Part shown: positions 44,037 through 53,773 of the stretch, one piece after another
How positions within the stretch are numbered: the first letter of the stretch is position 1
Layout: every line of letters starts with the position of its first letter
From: Cellulomonas rhizosphaerae
GTDB lineage: Bacteria > Actinomycetota > Actinomycetes > Actinomycetales > Cellulomonadaceae
Assembly (NCBI RefSeq): GCF_003470205.1
Contig: NZ_QWKP01000215.1
Location: forward strand, 1 to 64,000
DNA: 64,000 nt
Direction of reading: 5' to 3'
Position numbers and translations under genes: made by a program
Notes under the pieces: model-generated
The model's database searches: none
Told to the model about the DNA's origin: nothing
What the model saw: only the letters and a program-made list of their open reading frames with translations

Positions 44037-44744
44037 ATGGCCGATCCTGTCGAGAACCTCTCGTCCTCCGCCGTGACCGACGCCGTCGACGCACGGCACT
44101 GGCGCGTGATGCTGCGCCGCTTGCGTGCGACGTTCACGGGCCCGGACTTCGCGTCCGGCGCAGCGTTCGTCGCGCGCATCGCGGAGATCGCCGACGGCCT
44201 CGACCATCACCCGGACGTGCTGCTGCGCTGGGGGCAGGTGACGGTCACGACGTCGAGCCACGACGTCGACGGCCTGACGCAACGCGACATCGACCTCGCG
44301 GCTGCGGTCTCGGAGGTTGCCGACGAGCTCGGGCTGACGGGTGCGGTTCCTCGCTCGGAGATGCTCGAGATCGCGGTCGACGCGCTCGACATCCCGCGCG
44401 TGCGCCCGTTCTGGGGAGCCGTGCTCGCCTACGACGAGGCGAGGCTGGCGCCGTTCGGCTCTCCGGAGGTGGCCGACGAGGAGAAGTACACCGAGCTGCG
44501 TGACCCGGCGGGCGTCGGCCCGACCGTGTGGTTCCAGCAGATGGACGAGCCGCGCGAGCAGCGCAACCGGATCCACGTCGACATCGCCGTCCCGCACGAT
44601 CAGGCCGAGGCCCGCGTGCAGGCGGCGGTCGCTGCCGGCGGTCACCTCGTCAGCGACAGCTCGGCACCGGCGTTCTGGATCGTCGCCGACGTCGAGGGCA
44701 ACGAGGTGTGCGTGTGCACGTGGCAGGGCCGATCGAGCTCCTGA
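44037..44744 (+). CDS. Pterin-4a-carbinolamine dehydratase domain fused to a VOC (glyoxalase-like) domain
   Basis: 235 residues. Residues about 10-100 match the pterin carbinolamine dehydratase fold with the active-site signature DHHPDVLLRWGQVTVTTSSH followed by DVDGLTQRDID. Residues about 108-235 resemble a VOC / glyoxalase-6 module (EIAVDALDIPRVRPFWGAVL, then NRIHVDIAVPHDQAEARV). GGGAGG lies before the ATG. Such fusions occur in actinobacteria; the physiological substrate is unknown. No aromatic hydroxylase is nearby to explain a pterin-recycling role. Confidence 0.83.
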   Translation: MADPVENLSSSAVTDAVDARHWRVMLRRLRATFTGPDFASGAAFVARIAEIADGLDHHPDVLLRWGQVTVTTSSHDVDGLTQRDIDLAAAVSEVADELGLTGAVPRSEMLEIAVDALDIPRVRPFWGAVLAYDEARLAPFGSPEVADEEKYTELRDPAGVGPTVWFQQMDEPREQRNRIHVDIAVPHDQAEARVQAAVAAGGHLVSDSSAPAFWIVADVEGNEVCVCTWQGRSSS

Positions 44745-44855
44745 CTCCGTGGACCACGAGGCGGACGCCCTGCGAACGTTTCCGCAGGCAGACGTAGCCT
44801 GACGCGGCAGCCGCGCGGTGCGGCCGTTCTCGCGTTGTTGAAGGAGCTGACCGGT

Positions 44856-46718
44856 ATGAGCCGCCCCCTGCGCTCTCGGACGTCCACCCACGGCCGCAAC
44901 ATGTCCGGCGCCCGCGCCCTGTGGCGCGCGACCGGCATGGGGTCGGAGGACTTCGGCAAGCCGATCATCGCCATCGCGAACTCCTACACGCAGTTCGTCC
45001 CCGGCCACGTGCACCTCAAGGACATGGGCGACCTCGTCGCCTCGGCCATCCGCGAGGCGGGCGGCGTGTCCAAGGAGTTCAACACCATCGCGGTCGACGA
45101 CGGCATCGCGATGGGTCACGCGGGCATGCTCTACTCGCTGCCCAGCCGCGACCTGATCGCCGACTCGGTCGAGTACATGGTCCAGGCGCACTGCGCCGAC
45201 GCGCTCGTGTGCATCTCCAACTGCGACAAGATCACGCCCGGCATGCTCAACGCGGCGCTGCGCCTGAACATCCCGGTCATCTTCGTCTCGGGCGGGCCCA
45301 TGGAGGCAGGCAAGGCGATCGTCGCCAACGGCATCGCGTCCACGCCCCTGAACCTCATCAACGCGATCAACTACTCGGCCGACGACAACGTGAGCGACGA
45401 GGCACTGGCCGCCGTCGAGGAGGCCGCGTGCCCCACGTGCGGCTCGTGCTCGGGCATGTTCACGGCCAACTCCATGAACTGCCTCACCGAGGCGCTCGGC
45501 CTGTCGCTGCCCGGCAACGGCTCGACGCTGGCCACGCACGCCGCCCGCCGCGAGCTGTTCCTCGAGGCCGGCCGCACGATCGTCGACCTCGCCCGTCGCT
45601 ACTACGAGGACGAGGACGACACCGCCGCGCCCCGCGGGATCGCGACCAAGGCCGCGTTCGCCAACGCCATGACGCTCGACGTCGCCATGGGCGGCTCGAC
45701 CAACACCGTCCTGCACATCCTCGCCGCGGCCCAGGAGGGTGAGGTCGACTTCGACCTCACCGACATCGAGGGCCTCTCGCGCCGTGTGCCGTGCCTGTCG
45801 AAGGTCGCGCCGAACCACCCGGACTTCCACATGGAGGACGTCCACCGGGCCGGTGGCATCCCCGCGCTGCTGGGCGAGCTCGACCGCGCCGGGCTGCTCG
45901 ACCACGACGTCACCTCCGTCCACACGCCGACCCTGCGCGGCTGGCTCGACGACTGGGACGTGCGCGGGGGCAAGGCGACGGACAAGGCGATCGAGCTGTT
46001 CCACGCCGCGCCCGGGGGAGTGCGCACCACGCAGGCGTTCTCGACGCAGAACCGCTGGGACCGCCTCGACACCGACGCCGCGAACGGCTGCATCCGCGAC
46101 CTCGAGCACGCCTACACGGTCGAGGGCGGCCTCGCGGTGCTGCGCGGCAACCTCGCCGAGGACGGCGCCGTGCTCAAGACCGCCGGGATCGACCCCGACG
46201 TCTTCCACTTCGTCGGCCGCGCGCTGGTCTGCGAGTCGCAGGACGAGGCCGTCGAGAAGATCCTCACCAAGCAGGTCGAGCCCGGCCACGTGGTCGTCGT
46301 GCGCTACGAGGGTCCCGCGGGCGGCCCCGGCATGCAGGAGATGCTCTACCCGACCTCGTTCATCAAGGGCCGCGGGCTGGGCAAGGTCTGCGCGCTGATC
46401 ACCGACGGCCGCTTCTCCGGCGGCTCGAGCGGCATCTCCGTCGGCCACATCTCGCCCGAGGCCGCGGCCGGCGGCACGATCGGCCTGATCGAGGACGGCG
46501 ACGAGATCGAGATCGACGTCGAGACGCGCCTCATCCGGGTCAACGTGCCCGATGAGGTCCTCGCCGAGCGTCGCGCCAAGATGGAGGCCTCGGAGAACCC
46601 GTGGCAGCCGCTGAACCGCGACCGATACGTGTCTCCCGCGCTCCAGGCCTACGCGGCGATGGCCACGTCGGCCGACCGCGGCGCGGTCCGCGACGTCTCG
46701 CTCCTGCGCCGCCGCTGA
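44856..46718 (+). CDS. ilvD: Dihydroxyacid dehydratase (long, E. coli type)
   Basis: 620-residue Fe-S enzyme turning 2,3-dihydroxy-isovalerate and -methylvalerate into 2-keto acids. The cluster cysteines are C123 ([10 protein letters not shown]) and C198 in the [10 protein letters not shown] motif, with C192 and C195 beside it; there is no Cys at the first ligand position of the three-Cys type. That pattern and the length match the oxygen-sensitive [4Fe-4S] E. coli enzyme (cluster type inferred). GAAGGAG precedes the ATG. A second, shorter homologue lies 0.8 kb downstream. Confidence 0.94.
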   Translation: MSRPLRSRTSTHGRNMSGARALWRATGMGSEDFGKPIIAIANSYTQFVPGHVHLKDMGDLVASAIREAGGVSKEFNTIAVDDGIAMGHAGMLYSLPSRDLIADSVEYMVQAHCADALVCISNCDKITPGMLNAALRLNIPVIFVSGGPMEAGKAIVANGIASTPLNLINAINYSADDNVSDEALAAVEEAACPTCGSCSGMFTANSMNCLTEALGLSLPGNGSTLATHAARRELFLEAGRTIVDLARRYYEDEDDTAAPRGIATKAAFANAMTLDVAMGGSTNTVLHILAAAQEGEVDFDLTDIEGLSRRVPCLSKVAPNHPDFHMEDVHRAGGIPALLGELDRAGLLDHDVTSVHTPTLRGWLDDWDVRGGKATDKAIELFHAAPGGVRTTQAFSTQNRWDRLDTDAANGCIRDLEHAYTVEGGLAVLRGNLAEDGAVLKTAGIDPDVFHFVGRALVCESQDEAVEKILTKQVEPGHVVVVRYEGPAGGPGMQEMLYPTSFIKGRGLGKVCALITDGRFSGGSSGISVGHISPEAAAGGTIGLIEDGDEIEIDVETRLIRVNVPDEVLAERRAKMEASENPWQPLNRDRYVSPALQAYAAMATSADRGAVRDVSLLRRR

Positions 46719-46760
46719 GGACGCCGGGGCTCAGGCCCGGTGCGTGCGGCCGCGGAGCCG

Positions 46761-47444
46761 TCAGTTGTTGGACGAGTCGTGCCGCGGCAGCCGGGCGTCG
46801 AGCCAGCTGATGAGATCGCTGGTGCTGCGGGTCTGCATGAACACCTGCCCGGGCCCGATGAACTCGGCCACCAGCCCCTCGCCGCCCAGGAAGGTCGTCT
46901 TCCAGTTGCCGGCCTTGCGGATCGAGTACTGCACGGTGCTCTCGAAGGCGACGACGTGCCCGGTGTCGATGACCATCCGCTCGCCGGGCGCGAGCGTCGC
47001 GCCGCGGATGCCGCCGTACGCCGCGACGAGCAGGTCGCCCTGGCCGGAGCACCGCAGCAGGATCAGGCCCGCGCCGGAGAAGAATCCCCTCGCGCCGCCC
47101 CACGACGAGTCGACCTCGACGCTGAGGTCGGACGCGAGCCACCCGCCGGACTGCACGAGCAGCTCGTCACCGCCCGGGAGGTGCACCTGGGCGATGTCCC
47201 CGGGCAGCGCCGGCGCGATGCCCAGCGTGCCGCCGTACGCCGACGTGAAGTCGTTGACGAAGAAGCTCTCGCCGCCGAACGCGCGCCGCAGCCCCTTCAT
47301 GAACCCGCCGCGCGTGGAGGTCTCCACGGTGACGTCGCCACGCTGGCTCGCCATGGCCCCCGACTCCACCCGGACCGATCCGCCCGGCGGCAGGGTGATC
47401 TCCGCGAACGCGAATGCGGGCCCGTCGTCGATCTGCACGTGCAC
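46761..47444 (-). CDS. AIM24-family protein
   Basis: 227-residue beta-rich protein of the AIM24/TIGR00266 family. The stretches SGAMASQRGDVTVETST, GGFMKGLRRAFGGESFFVN and GHVVAFESTVQYSIRKAG are typical. The GTG at 47444 has a strong AGGAGGA site; the long frame upstream of it is shadow coding. The function is unknown in bacteria. It lies between the two dihydroxyacid dehydratase genes on the opposite strand. Confidence 0.87.
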   Translation of the reverse strand: MHVQIDDGPAFAFAEITLPPGGSVRVESGAMASQRGDVTVETSTRGGFMKGLRRAFGGESFFVNDFTSAYGGTLGIAPALPGDIAQVHLPGGDELLVQSGGWLASDLSVEVDSSWGGARGFFSGAGLILLRCSGQGDLLVAAYGGIRGATLAPGERMVIDTGHVVAFESTVQYSIRKAGNWKTTFLGGEGLVAEFIGPGQVFMQTRSTSDLISWLDARLPRHDSSNN

Positions 47445-47546
47445 GGTGCTGTCCTCCTGGCGTCGTCGTCCTTCGGCCACGCCATCATGCCTGGTCCGAC
47501 CGCGACGCGTGGGCGGTCGCGCATAGCACCTGACCTGGGCCGGTCC

Positions 47547-47552
47547 TACACT
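47547..47552 (+). promoter_or_regulatory. Candidate -10 of the second dihydroxyacid dehydratase gene
   Basis: TACACT followed by seven bases and the ATG at 47560. Confidence 0.5.
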
Positions 47553-47559
47553 CCGAAAC

Positions 47560-49275
47560 ATGACCGCTACGCCCGAAGTCACCGGTGACGTCGACATCAA
47601 GCCCCGCTCCCGCACCGTCACCGACGGGCTGGAGGCGACCGCCTCGCGCGGCATGCTCCGGGCCGTCGGGCTCGGCGACGACGACTTCGCCAAGCCGCAG
47701 ATCGGCGTCGCGAGCTCGTGGAACGAGATCACGCCGTGCAACCTCTCGCTGCAGCGGCTCGCGCAGGCCGCCAAGGCCGGCGTGCACGCCGCGGGGGGCT
47801 ACCCGCTGGAGTTCGGCACGATCTCGGTGTCCGACGGCATCTCGATGGGCCACGAGGGCATGCACTTCTCGCTCGTGAGCCGCGACATCATCGCGGACTC
47901 GGTCGAGACGGTCATGCAGGCCGAGCGCCTCGACGGCTCGGTGCTGCTCGCGGGCTGCGACAAGTCGCTGCCCGGGATGCTGATGGCCGCAGCGCGCCTG
48001 GACCTCGCGAGCGTGTTCCTCTACGCGGGCTCGATCGCCCCGGGTTGGGTCAAGCTCGAAGACGGCACCGAGAAGGACGTGACGATCATCGACGCGTTCG
48101 AGGCCGTCGGCGCGTGCGCTCGAGGGCTGATGAGCCGCGAGGACGTGGACCGCATCGAGCGCGCCATCTGCCCCGGCGAGGGCGCGTGCGGCGGCATGTA
48201 CACCGCCAACACGATGGCCTCGGTGGCCGAGGCGATCGGCATGTCGATCCCGGGCTCCGCCGCCCCGCCGTCGGCCGACCGTCGCCGCGACGCGTTCGCG
48301 CACAAGTCCGGCGAGGCCGTCGTCGAGATGCTCCGCAAGGGCATCACCGCGCGCCAGATCATGACCAAGGAGGCGTTCGAGAACGCGATCGCCGTGGTCA
48401 TGGCGTTCGGCGGCTCGACGAACGCCGTGCTGCACCTGCTCGCGATCGCGCACGAGGCCGAGGTCGACCTCACGCTCGCCGACTTCTCGCGCGTCGCGGC
48501 CCGCGTGCCGCACCTGGGCGACCTCAAGCCGTTCGGCCGCTACGTCATGAACGACATCGACCGCATCGGCGGCGTCCCCGTCGTCATGAAGGCGCTCCTC
48601 GACGCCGGCCTGCTGCACGGCGACTGCCTCACGGTGACCGGCAAGACCATCGCCGAGAACCTCGCCGACGTGAACCCGCCGGACCCGGACGGCAAGATCC
48701 TGCGCGCGCTCGACAACCCGATCCACCGCACGGGCGGCATCACGATCCTCCACGGGTCGCTGGCCCCGGAGGGTGCAGTCGTGAAGTCGGCAGGCTTCGA
48801 CTCCGACGTGTTCGAGGGCACCGCCCGGGTGTTCGACCGCGAGCGGGCCGCGATGGACGCGCTCGAGGACGGCACGATCGTCGCGGGCGACGTCGTCGTG
48901 ATCCGCTACGAGGGCCCCAAGGGCGGCCCGGGCATGCGCGAGATGCTGGCCATCACGGGCGCGATCAAGGGCGCCGGGCTCGGCAAGGACGTCCTGCTGC
49001 TCACCGACGGCCGCTTCTCCGGCGGCACGACGGGGCTGTGCGTCGGCCACGTCGCCCCCGAGGCCGTCGACGGCGGACCCATCGCGTTCATCCAGGACGG
49101 CGACCGGATCCGGCTCGACGTGGCGAACGAGACCCTCGACGTCCTCGTCGAGCAGGACGTCCTCGACGGCCGCAGGGCCGGCTGGGCGCCGCTGCCCCCG
49201 ACGTACACGCGCGGTGTGCTGGCCAAGTACGCGAAGCTCGTGCAGTCGGCCTCGAAGGGCGCCGTCCTGATCTGA
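47560..49275 (+). CDS. ilvD: Dihydroxyacid dehydratase (short, three-cysteine type)
   Basis: 571 residues, IlvD/Edd family. Cluster cysteines are C60 (EITPCNLSL), C133 ([10 protein letters not shown]) and C210 ([14 protein letters not shown]), the pattern of [2Fe-2S] plant and mycobacterial DHADs. The C-terminal [14 protein letters not shown] and [15 protein letters not shown] motifs are intact. A sugar-acid dehydratase role is possible, but the sequence is closest in style to true IlvD. The mRNA is probably leaderless (TACACT seven bases upstream). A terminator follows. Confidence 0.93.
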   Translation: MTATPEVTGDVDIKPRSRTVTDGLEATASRGMLRAVGLGDDDFAKPQIGVASSWNEITPCNLSLQRLAQAAKAGVHAAGGYPLEFGTISVSDGISMGHEGMHFSLVSRDIIADSVETVMQAERLDGSVLLAGCDKSLPGMLMAAARLDLASVFLYAGSIAPGWVKLEDGTEKDVTIIDAFEAVGACARGLMSREDVDRIERAICPGEGACGGMYTANTMASVAEAIGMSIPGSAAPPSADRRRDAFAHKSGEAVVEMLRKGITARQIMTKEAFENAIAVVMAFGGSTNAVLHLLAIAHEAEVDLTLADFSRVAARVPHLGDLKPFGRYVMNDIDRIGGVPVVMKALLDAGLLHGDCLTVTGKTIAENLADVNPPDPDGKILRALDNPIHRTGGITILHGSLAPEGAVVKSAGFDSDVFEGTARVFDRERAAMDALEDGTIVAGDVVVIRYEGPKGGPGMREMLAITGAIKGAGLGKDVLLLTDGRFSGGTTGLCVGHVAPEAVDGGPIAFIQDGDRIRLDVANETLDVLVEQDVLDGRRAGWAPLPPTYTRGVLAKYAKLVQSASKGAVLI

Positions 49276-49281
49276 CAGTAG

Positions 49282-49313
49282 GGCAGCCCCACCGATAGCT
49301 CGGTGGGGCTGCC
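49282..49313 (+). terminator. Terminator after the second ilvD gene
   Basis: A 14-bp stem GGCAGCCCCACCGA / TCGGTGGGGCTGCC with a TAGC loop, seven bases after the stop. No U-run. Confidence 0.8.
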
Positions 49314-49339
49314 GCACAGACCCGCGCCACGGGCGTCCC

Positions 49340-49345
49340 TAGCGT
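49340..49345 (+). promoter_or_regulatory. Candidate -10 of the DUF2306-like gene
   Basis: TAGCGT followed by seven bases and the ATG at 49353. Confidence 0.45.
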
Positions 49346-49352
49346 CGTCGAC

Positions 49353-50090
49353 ATGACGACGACGGCCACGCCCGCCCCGCTCCGCCAGGTCACCCGCCGC
49401 CCGCGCCGCGCGAGCTGGACGGTCGTGACCCTGACCTCGGTCGCGATCGCCACCTACGCGGTCAGCCCCTATCTCGTGCAGTCGCTCGAGGCGCTCGCGG
49501 CGGACGACGCCGGGCTCGCGTCCGGGTACGCCGGCCGGTCCGCGGCGATCCTCGCCGCGTTCTACGTGCACGTCGTGGCGGGCGGCATCGCGCTGCTCGT
49601 CGGGCCGTTCCAGTTCTGGGCGGGCCTGCGCCGACGACGGCCGGTGGTGCACCGCGCGCTCGGCCGGGTCTACCTCGGGGCGGTGGGGATCGCCGGCCTC
49701 GGTGCGCTCGCGCTGGCGCCGTTCAACACCGCGGGCATCGTCGGCTTCTTCGGGTTCGGCACGCTCGCCGTCCTGTGGCTGCTCACCGCCTGGCGCGGCT
49801 ACCGCGCGATCCGCTCCGGCGACGTGCGCGCGCACCAGGCCTGGATGATCCGCAACTTCGCGCTCACCTACGCCGCGGTCATGCTGCGCGCGTGGACAGG
49901 CGTGCTGATCGCGGCGCAGGTTCCGTTCGTCTCGGGTGCGTTCGACGCCGAGGCGGCGTTCGCCAACGCGTACGCCGCGGTGCCGTTCCTGTGCTGGCTG
50001 CCCAACCTCGTCGTCGCCGAGTGGCTGGTCCGGCGGCGCGGCCTGCCCACGCTGCGAATCACCGAGCCGGCCCGGGCGACGCAGGGCTAG
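49353..50090 (+). CDS. DUF2306-like membrane protein
   Basis: 245 residues, about six to seven membrane helices. The histidine-containing segments AAFYVHVVAGGIALLVGPFQ and RRPVVHRALGRVYLG, and later VRAHQAWMIRNFALTYAAV, are typical of DUF2306. The conserved histidines in membrane-embedded positions suggest metal or haem contact, but the function is unknown. It is probably expressed from a leaderless transcript. Confidence 0.85.
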   Translation: MTTTATPAPLRQVTRRPRRASWTVVTLTSVAIATYAVSPYLVQSLEALAADDAGLASGYAGRSAAILAAFYVHVVAGGIALLVGPFQFWAGLRRRRPVVHRALGRVYLGAVGIAGLGALALAPFNTAGIVGFFGFGTLAVLWLLTAWRGYRAIRSGDVRAHQAWMIRNFALTYAAVMLRAWTGVLIAAQVPFVSGAFDAEAAFANAYAAVPFLCWLPNLVVAEWLVRRRGLPTLRITEPARATQG

Positions 50091-50093
50091 CGT
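50088..50093 (+). promoter_or_regulatory. Candidate -10 of the PNPOx-like gene, overlapping a stop codon
   Basis: TAGCGT begins with the TAG stop of the upstream gene and ends seven bases before the ATG at 50101. The same hexamer and spacing are found before the upstream gene. Confidence 0.45.
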
Positions 50094-50100
50094 GCGGTGC

Positions 50101-50676
50101 ATGGGAAAGGTGCACGAGTCGATCGACGGTCGCCTGCGAACCTTCGTCGAGAAGCAGCCGATGTTCTTCGTCGCCACCGCGCCGAGCGGGCCGGACGGGC
50201 ACGTCAACGTGTCGCCGAAGGGCATCCCCGGCTCGTTCGTCGTGATCGACGAGCACACCGTCGCCTACGTCGACCTCACCGCCAGCGGCTCGGAGACGAT
50301 CGCGCACCTGCGCGAGAACGGCCGCATCACGATCATGTTCTGCGCCTTCGACGGCCCGCCCAACATCGTCCGCCTGCACGGCCGGGGCCGCTTCGTCACG
50401 CTGTACGACGAGGGCTTCGACGACCTGCTCGCGCGGTTCCCCGCCGACCTGCCGGAGGAGCGCGGCACCCGGGCCGTGATCCTCGTCGACGTCGACCGCG
50501 TCTCCGACTCGTGCGGCTACGGCGTGCCGCTCATGAGCTACGAGGGCGAGCGCGACCTGCTGCCGCCGTACATGGAGCGCAAGGGCGCCGGGGGGCGCGC
50601 GGACTACCGGCGGCTGAAGAACCGCGTGAGCATCGACGGGCTGCCCGGCTTCGACATGGACCCCGCGCCGCGCTGA
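50101..50676 (+). CDS. Pyridoxamine 5'-phosphate oxidase-family protein
   Basis: 191-residue split-barrel flavin-binding protein. The stretches MFFVATAPSGPDGHVNVSPK and the FDGPPNIVRLHGRGRFV segment match the PNPOx-like group that uses FMN or F420. The C-terminus has GYGVPLMSYEGERDLLP. It is probably an FMN- or F420-dependent reductase, not a true PdxH. Translated from a probable leaderless mRNA. Confidence 0.87.
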   Translation: MGKVHESIDGRLRTFVEKQPMFFVATAPSGPDGHVNVSPKGIPGSFVVIDEHTVAYVDLTASGSETIAHLRENGRITIMFCAFDGPPNIVRLHGRGRFVTLYDEGFDDLLARFPADLPEERGTRAVILVDVDRVSDSCGYGVPLMSYEGERDLLPPYMERKGAGGRADYRRLKNRVSIDGLPGFDMDPAPR

Positions 50677-50771
50677 CCAGCGCGGACCCCTCAACCCTCG
50701 CCCGTGCGATGCCGATGCGCTGAGCATGCCGGGGGTGCCGGCGGCGGGCTGCTCGAGGGGGACGACCACGC

Positions 50772-51716
50772 GTGAGCGACGAACCGGCGATCCGGACCAG
50801 GGGCCTGCGCAAGACCTACCGGTCCTTCACGCTGCGTGAGGTGGTCGCGGTCGAGGGGCTCGACCTCGAGGTGCCGGTCGGCGGCGTGCACGCCTTCCTC
50901 GGCCCCAACGGCGCCGGGAAGACGACGACGATCCGGATGCTGCTCGGCCTGGAGCGTCCCGACTCGGGCTCGATCCGGGTGCTGGGTCACGACCTGCCCG
51001 GTGGGCTGGGGGCCGCGGTCGCCAAGGTCGGTGCGATCGTCGAGCAGCCGCGGTTCTACCCGGCGTTCTCCGGCCGCAGGAACCTGTCGCTGCTCGCGCA
51101 GTCCGTCGGTGCCGGGGCGAAGGTCGACGGCCTGCTCGCGCAGGTCGGGCTGGCCGACCGCGCGGGCGACCGGTACCGCTCGTACTCGCTGGGGATGAAG
51201 CAGCGCCTCGCGGTCGCGTCGACGCTCCTCAAGGACCCCGAGCTCGTGATCTTCGACGAGCCGACCAACGGGCTGGACCCGGCCGGCGTCCACGACGTCC
51301 GGACGATCATGCGGGCGCTGGCCGACGCCGGGCGCACCGTGCTCGTGTCGAGCCACATGCTCGCCGAGGTCGAGCAGGTCGCCGACACCGTCTCGATCGT
51401 GGTCGGCGGACGGCTCGTCGCCGACGGGCGGGTCGCGGACCTCATCGGGTCGCGCGCCAGGGGAGCGGTCCGGGTGGACGTGACGGATCCCGTCAGGGGA
51501 GGCGAGGCGCTCGAGCGACGCGGCTGGATCGTGCGCCGCGACGGCGAGGTCCTCGTCGTCGAGGGTGTGGACGATCCGGTCGAGATCTCCCGCGTGCTGG
51601 CCGACGCCGGCGTGTACGCGCGCGAGCTGGTCGCCGAGCGGCCCGACCTCGAGCAGGTGTTCCTCGAGCTCACGGGCGCGCAGGGCGCCGCCCGGCCGCA
51701 GGGGGTCGGTGCATGA
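50772..51716 (+). CDS. ABC transporter ATPase, copy 1 of a tandem pair
   Basis: 314 residues, DrrA/CcmA-like. Walker A GPNGAGKTTT, signature YSLGMKQRLAVA, Walker B LVIFDEPTNGLDPAG and the switch His in VLVSSHMLAEVE are intact. The C-terminal 90 residues form the extra domain of this family. The permease gene overlaps the 3' end. The ATPase at 52784 is clearly homologous along its whole length, so the pair has been duplicated. The GTG start at 50772 lacks a good ribosome site. Confidence 0.92.
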   Translation: MSDEPAIRTRGLRKTYRSFTLREVVAVEGLDLEVPVGGVHAFLGPNGAGKTTTIRMLLGLERPDSGSIRVLGHDLPGGLGAAVAKVGAIVEQPRFYPAFSGRRNLSLLAQSVGAGAKVDGLLAQVGLADRAGDRYRSYSLGMKQRLAVASTLLKDPELVIFDEPTNGLDPAGVHDVRTIMRALADAGRTVLVSSHMLAEVEQVADTVSIVVGGRLVADGRVADLIGSRARGAVRVDVTDPVRGGEALERRGWIVRRDGEVLVVEGVDDPVEISRVLADAGVYARELVAERPDLEQVFLELTGAQGAARPQGVGA

Positions 51717-52684
51717 CGACGCTCCTGCGCATCGAGCTCGAGCGGTTCCGCTGCCGCGGCGTGCTGTGGCTCGTCGCCGGACTCCTCCTGCTCACGGGCT
51801 CGGGGTACGTGCTCATGACCTGGGGCCACACCGCTCCAGCATCGGCGGCGGAGGTCGCGGCGGCGACGGAGGCGTTCCGCGTCGACGCCGAGGGCGCGAA
51901 GCAGTTCGTCGAGCGCTGCCTCGAGCTGCAGGCGACCGACGAGGGCAATGACCTCGACTGCCGGCCGCCCGACCTCCCCACGCTGTCGCAGTACATCCCC
52001 GAGCCCCCCGAGCTCTCGTGGGAGCTCGGTGACGCCGTCGGCGGGATGAAGGTCCCCGTCCTGATCGCTGCGCTGGCGATGGGGGTCAGCTTCGTCACCG
52101 CCGAGTTCGGCGCCCGCACCATGGGCACGTGGCTCACGTTCGCGCCACGACGCAGCCGGGTGCTCGCGTCCAAGACCGGGGCGGCCGTGATCGGCGTCCT
52201 CCCGGCGGCGCTCGCAGCGCTGGCCGTGACGATCGGCGGAGTCGTCCTGGTGTACCTCGTCCGAGGGCTGGATCTGGGCGAGGCGTCCGTGTGGACCGAT
52301 CTCCTGCGCTTCGTGACCCACCTGCTCCCAGCAGCGGCAGTCGCGGCCGTGCTGGGCGCTGGTCTGGCCTTCGCCGTCAGGAACGCAGCCGCGGTGGCAG
52401 GAATCGTCGTCTGGTGGGCGCTCGCGGTCGAGGTCGCCTTGCCGCAGATCATCCCGGCGCTCGCGCCCGCCACGCTCGGGCTCAACCTGCGAGCGTGGCT
52501 GGAGGGCGGCGCGGAGTACACCGTGCAGGAGTGCAGGCCCGATCCCGACGTCCTCGGGGCTCAGGTGTGCGAGGACGTGGCTCGGACCGTCGGCTCCGCG
52601 CAGGGCGGCCTCGTCCTCCTGCTCACGGCCGCCGTGGTCCTCGCGATCGGAGCGCTCGTGTTCCGTCGTCGCGCCGTCACCTGA
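51713..52684 (+). CDS. ABC-2-type permease, copy 1
   Basis: 323 residues, six predicted helices. A long loop after the first helix, about 75 residues, carries two cysteines (QFVERCLELQ and LDCRPPDLP), and a second loop before the last helix carries two more (VQECRPDPD, AQVCEDVA). The same layout recurs in the second permease. The ATG overlaps the ATPase stop. Substrate and direction are unknown; an exporter or membrane-remodelling role is plausible. Confidence 0.85.
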   Translation: MTTLLRIELERFRCRGVLWLVAGLLLLTGSGYVLMTWGHTAPASAAEVAAATEAFRVDAEGAKQFVERCLELQATDEGNDLDCRPPDLPTLSQYIPEPPELSWELGDAVGGMKVPVLIAALAMGVSFVTAEFGARTMGTWLTFAPRRSRVLASKTGAAVIGVLPAALAALAVTIGGVVLVYLVRGLDLGEASVWTDLLRFVTHLLPAAAVAAVLGAGLAFAVRNAAAVAGIVVWWALAVEVALPQIIPALAPATLGLNLRAWLEGGAEYTVQECRPDPDVLGAQVCEDVARTVGSAQGGLVLLLTAAVVLAIGALVFRRRAVT

Positions 52685-52783
52685 CGCGCACATCTGACCT
52701 GCCGTTTCGCCCACGCGACGCCCGTCGGCCAGGTACGGTTCGGGCAGTCGCGACGACGAGGCGCGCACGACGAAGGGGGCTTC

Positions 52784-53773
52784 GTGACCGCTGACCTGGC
52801 GATCTCGACTCGGGGACTGCGCAAGACCTACCGCAAGCTCAACATGACGCGGTCGGTCGCGGTCGAGGGACTCGACCTCGACGTGCCCGTCGGCGGCGTG
52901 CACGGGTTCCTCGGCCCCAACGGCTCGGGCAAGACGACGACGATCCGGATGCTCCTCGGGCTGATCCGCGCCGACGCCGGCACGATGCGGCTCTTCGACC
53001 AGGAGGTGCCGAAGGCGCTCCCGGAGGTCGTCGGTCGCGTGGGTGCCATCGTCGAGCAGCCCAAGTTCTTCCCGAACTTCTCCGGCCGCCGCAACCTCAC
53101 GCTGCTTGCGGGCGCGATCGGCGTGGACCCGAAGCTCGTCGACGTCGTCATCGCGGACGTCGGCCTCGCCGACCGCGCGAAGGACCGCTACCGCGGCTAC
53201 TCCCTCGGTATGAAGCAGCGCCTCGCCATCGCGGCCACGCTCCTGAAGGACCCCGACCTGCTGATCTTCGACGAGCCGACCAACGGCCTGGATCCCGCGG
53301 GCATCCGCGAGATCCGCGGCACGATGCGCGGGCTCGCGGACCGGGGCAAGACGGTGCTCGTCTCGAGCCACATCCTCAACGAGGTCGAGCTCGTCGCCGA
53401 CACGGTCTCGATCATCGCCCGCGGCCGGCTCGTCGCGAGCGGCCGCGTGACCGACCTCATCGGCGCCGCGGCGACGACCGCGGTGCGCGTCGGTGTGCCG
53501 GACCCGGCGGTGGCCGGTCCTGTGCTGGCCGCGCAGGGATGGTCCGCGCGTCTCGACGGGCACCTGCTCGTCGTCGAGGGGGCGCCGGACCCCGGCCGGA
53601 TCACGCAGGTCCTCGCCGGTGCCGGGATCTTCGTGAATGAGCTGGTCCCCGTGCGCGCCGACCTGGAGTCGGTGTTCCTGGAGCTCACGGCCGGGCAAGG
53701 ACCGGGCACGCACGCCGAGTCCGCGGACCATGCCCCGCACGGTCGGCGCGCCCAGAAGGGCGGTGCGGAGTGA
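52784..53773 (+). CDS. ABC transporter ATPase, copy 2 of a tandem pair
   Basis: 329 residues. Walker A GPNGSGKTTT, signature YSLGMKQRLAIA, Walker B LLIFDEPTNGLDPAG, switch His in VLVSSHILNEVE. It shares long identical stretches with copy 1, such as LTYLLG-type helix segments and SYSLGMKQRLA-like motifs, but has an extra His/Gly-rich tail. It has its own likely promoter (TACGGT at 52734) and a GAAGGGGG ribosome site, so it is a separate unit from copy 1. The stop overlaps the permease start. Confidence 0.92.
   Translation: MTADLAISTRGLRKTYRKLNMTRSVAVEGLDLDVPVGGVHGFLGPNGSGKTTTIRMLLGLIRADAGTMRLFDQEVPKALPEVVGRVGAIVEQPKFFPNFSGRRNLTLLAGAIGVDPKLVDVVIADVGLADRAKDRYRGYSLGMKQRLAIAATLLKDPDLLIFDEPTNGLDPAGIREIRGTMRGLADRGKTVLVSSHILNEVELVADTVSIIARGRLVASGRVTDLIGAAATTAVRVGVPDPAVAGPVLAAQGWSARLDGHLLVVEGAPDPGRITQVLAGAGIFVNELVPVRADLESVFLELTAGQGPGTHAESADHAPHGRRAQKGGAE

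Noticed and set aside
44772-44790. Imperfect palindrome TGCGAACGTTTCCGCA upstream of the first ilvD gene
   Set aside because: Symmetry is partial, no matching copy was found elsewhere in the window, and no regulator is adjacent.
43491-46448. Minus-strand frame of 985 codons opposite the peptide transporter and first ilvD gene
   Set aside because: Shadow of conserved genes; no start signal or domain.
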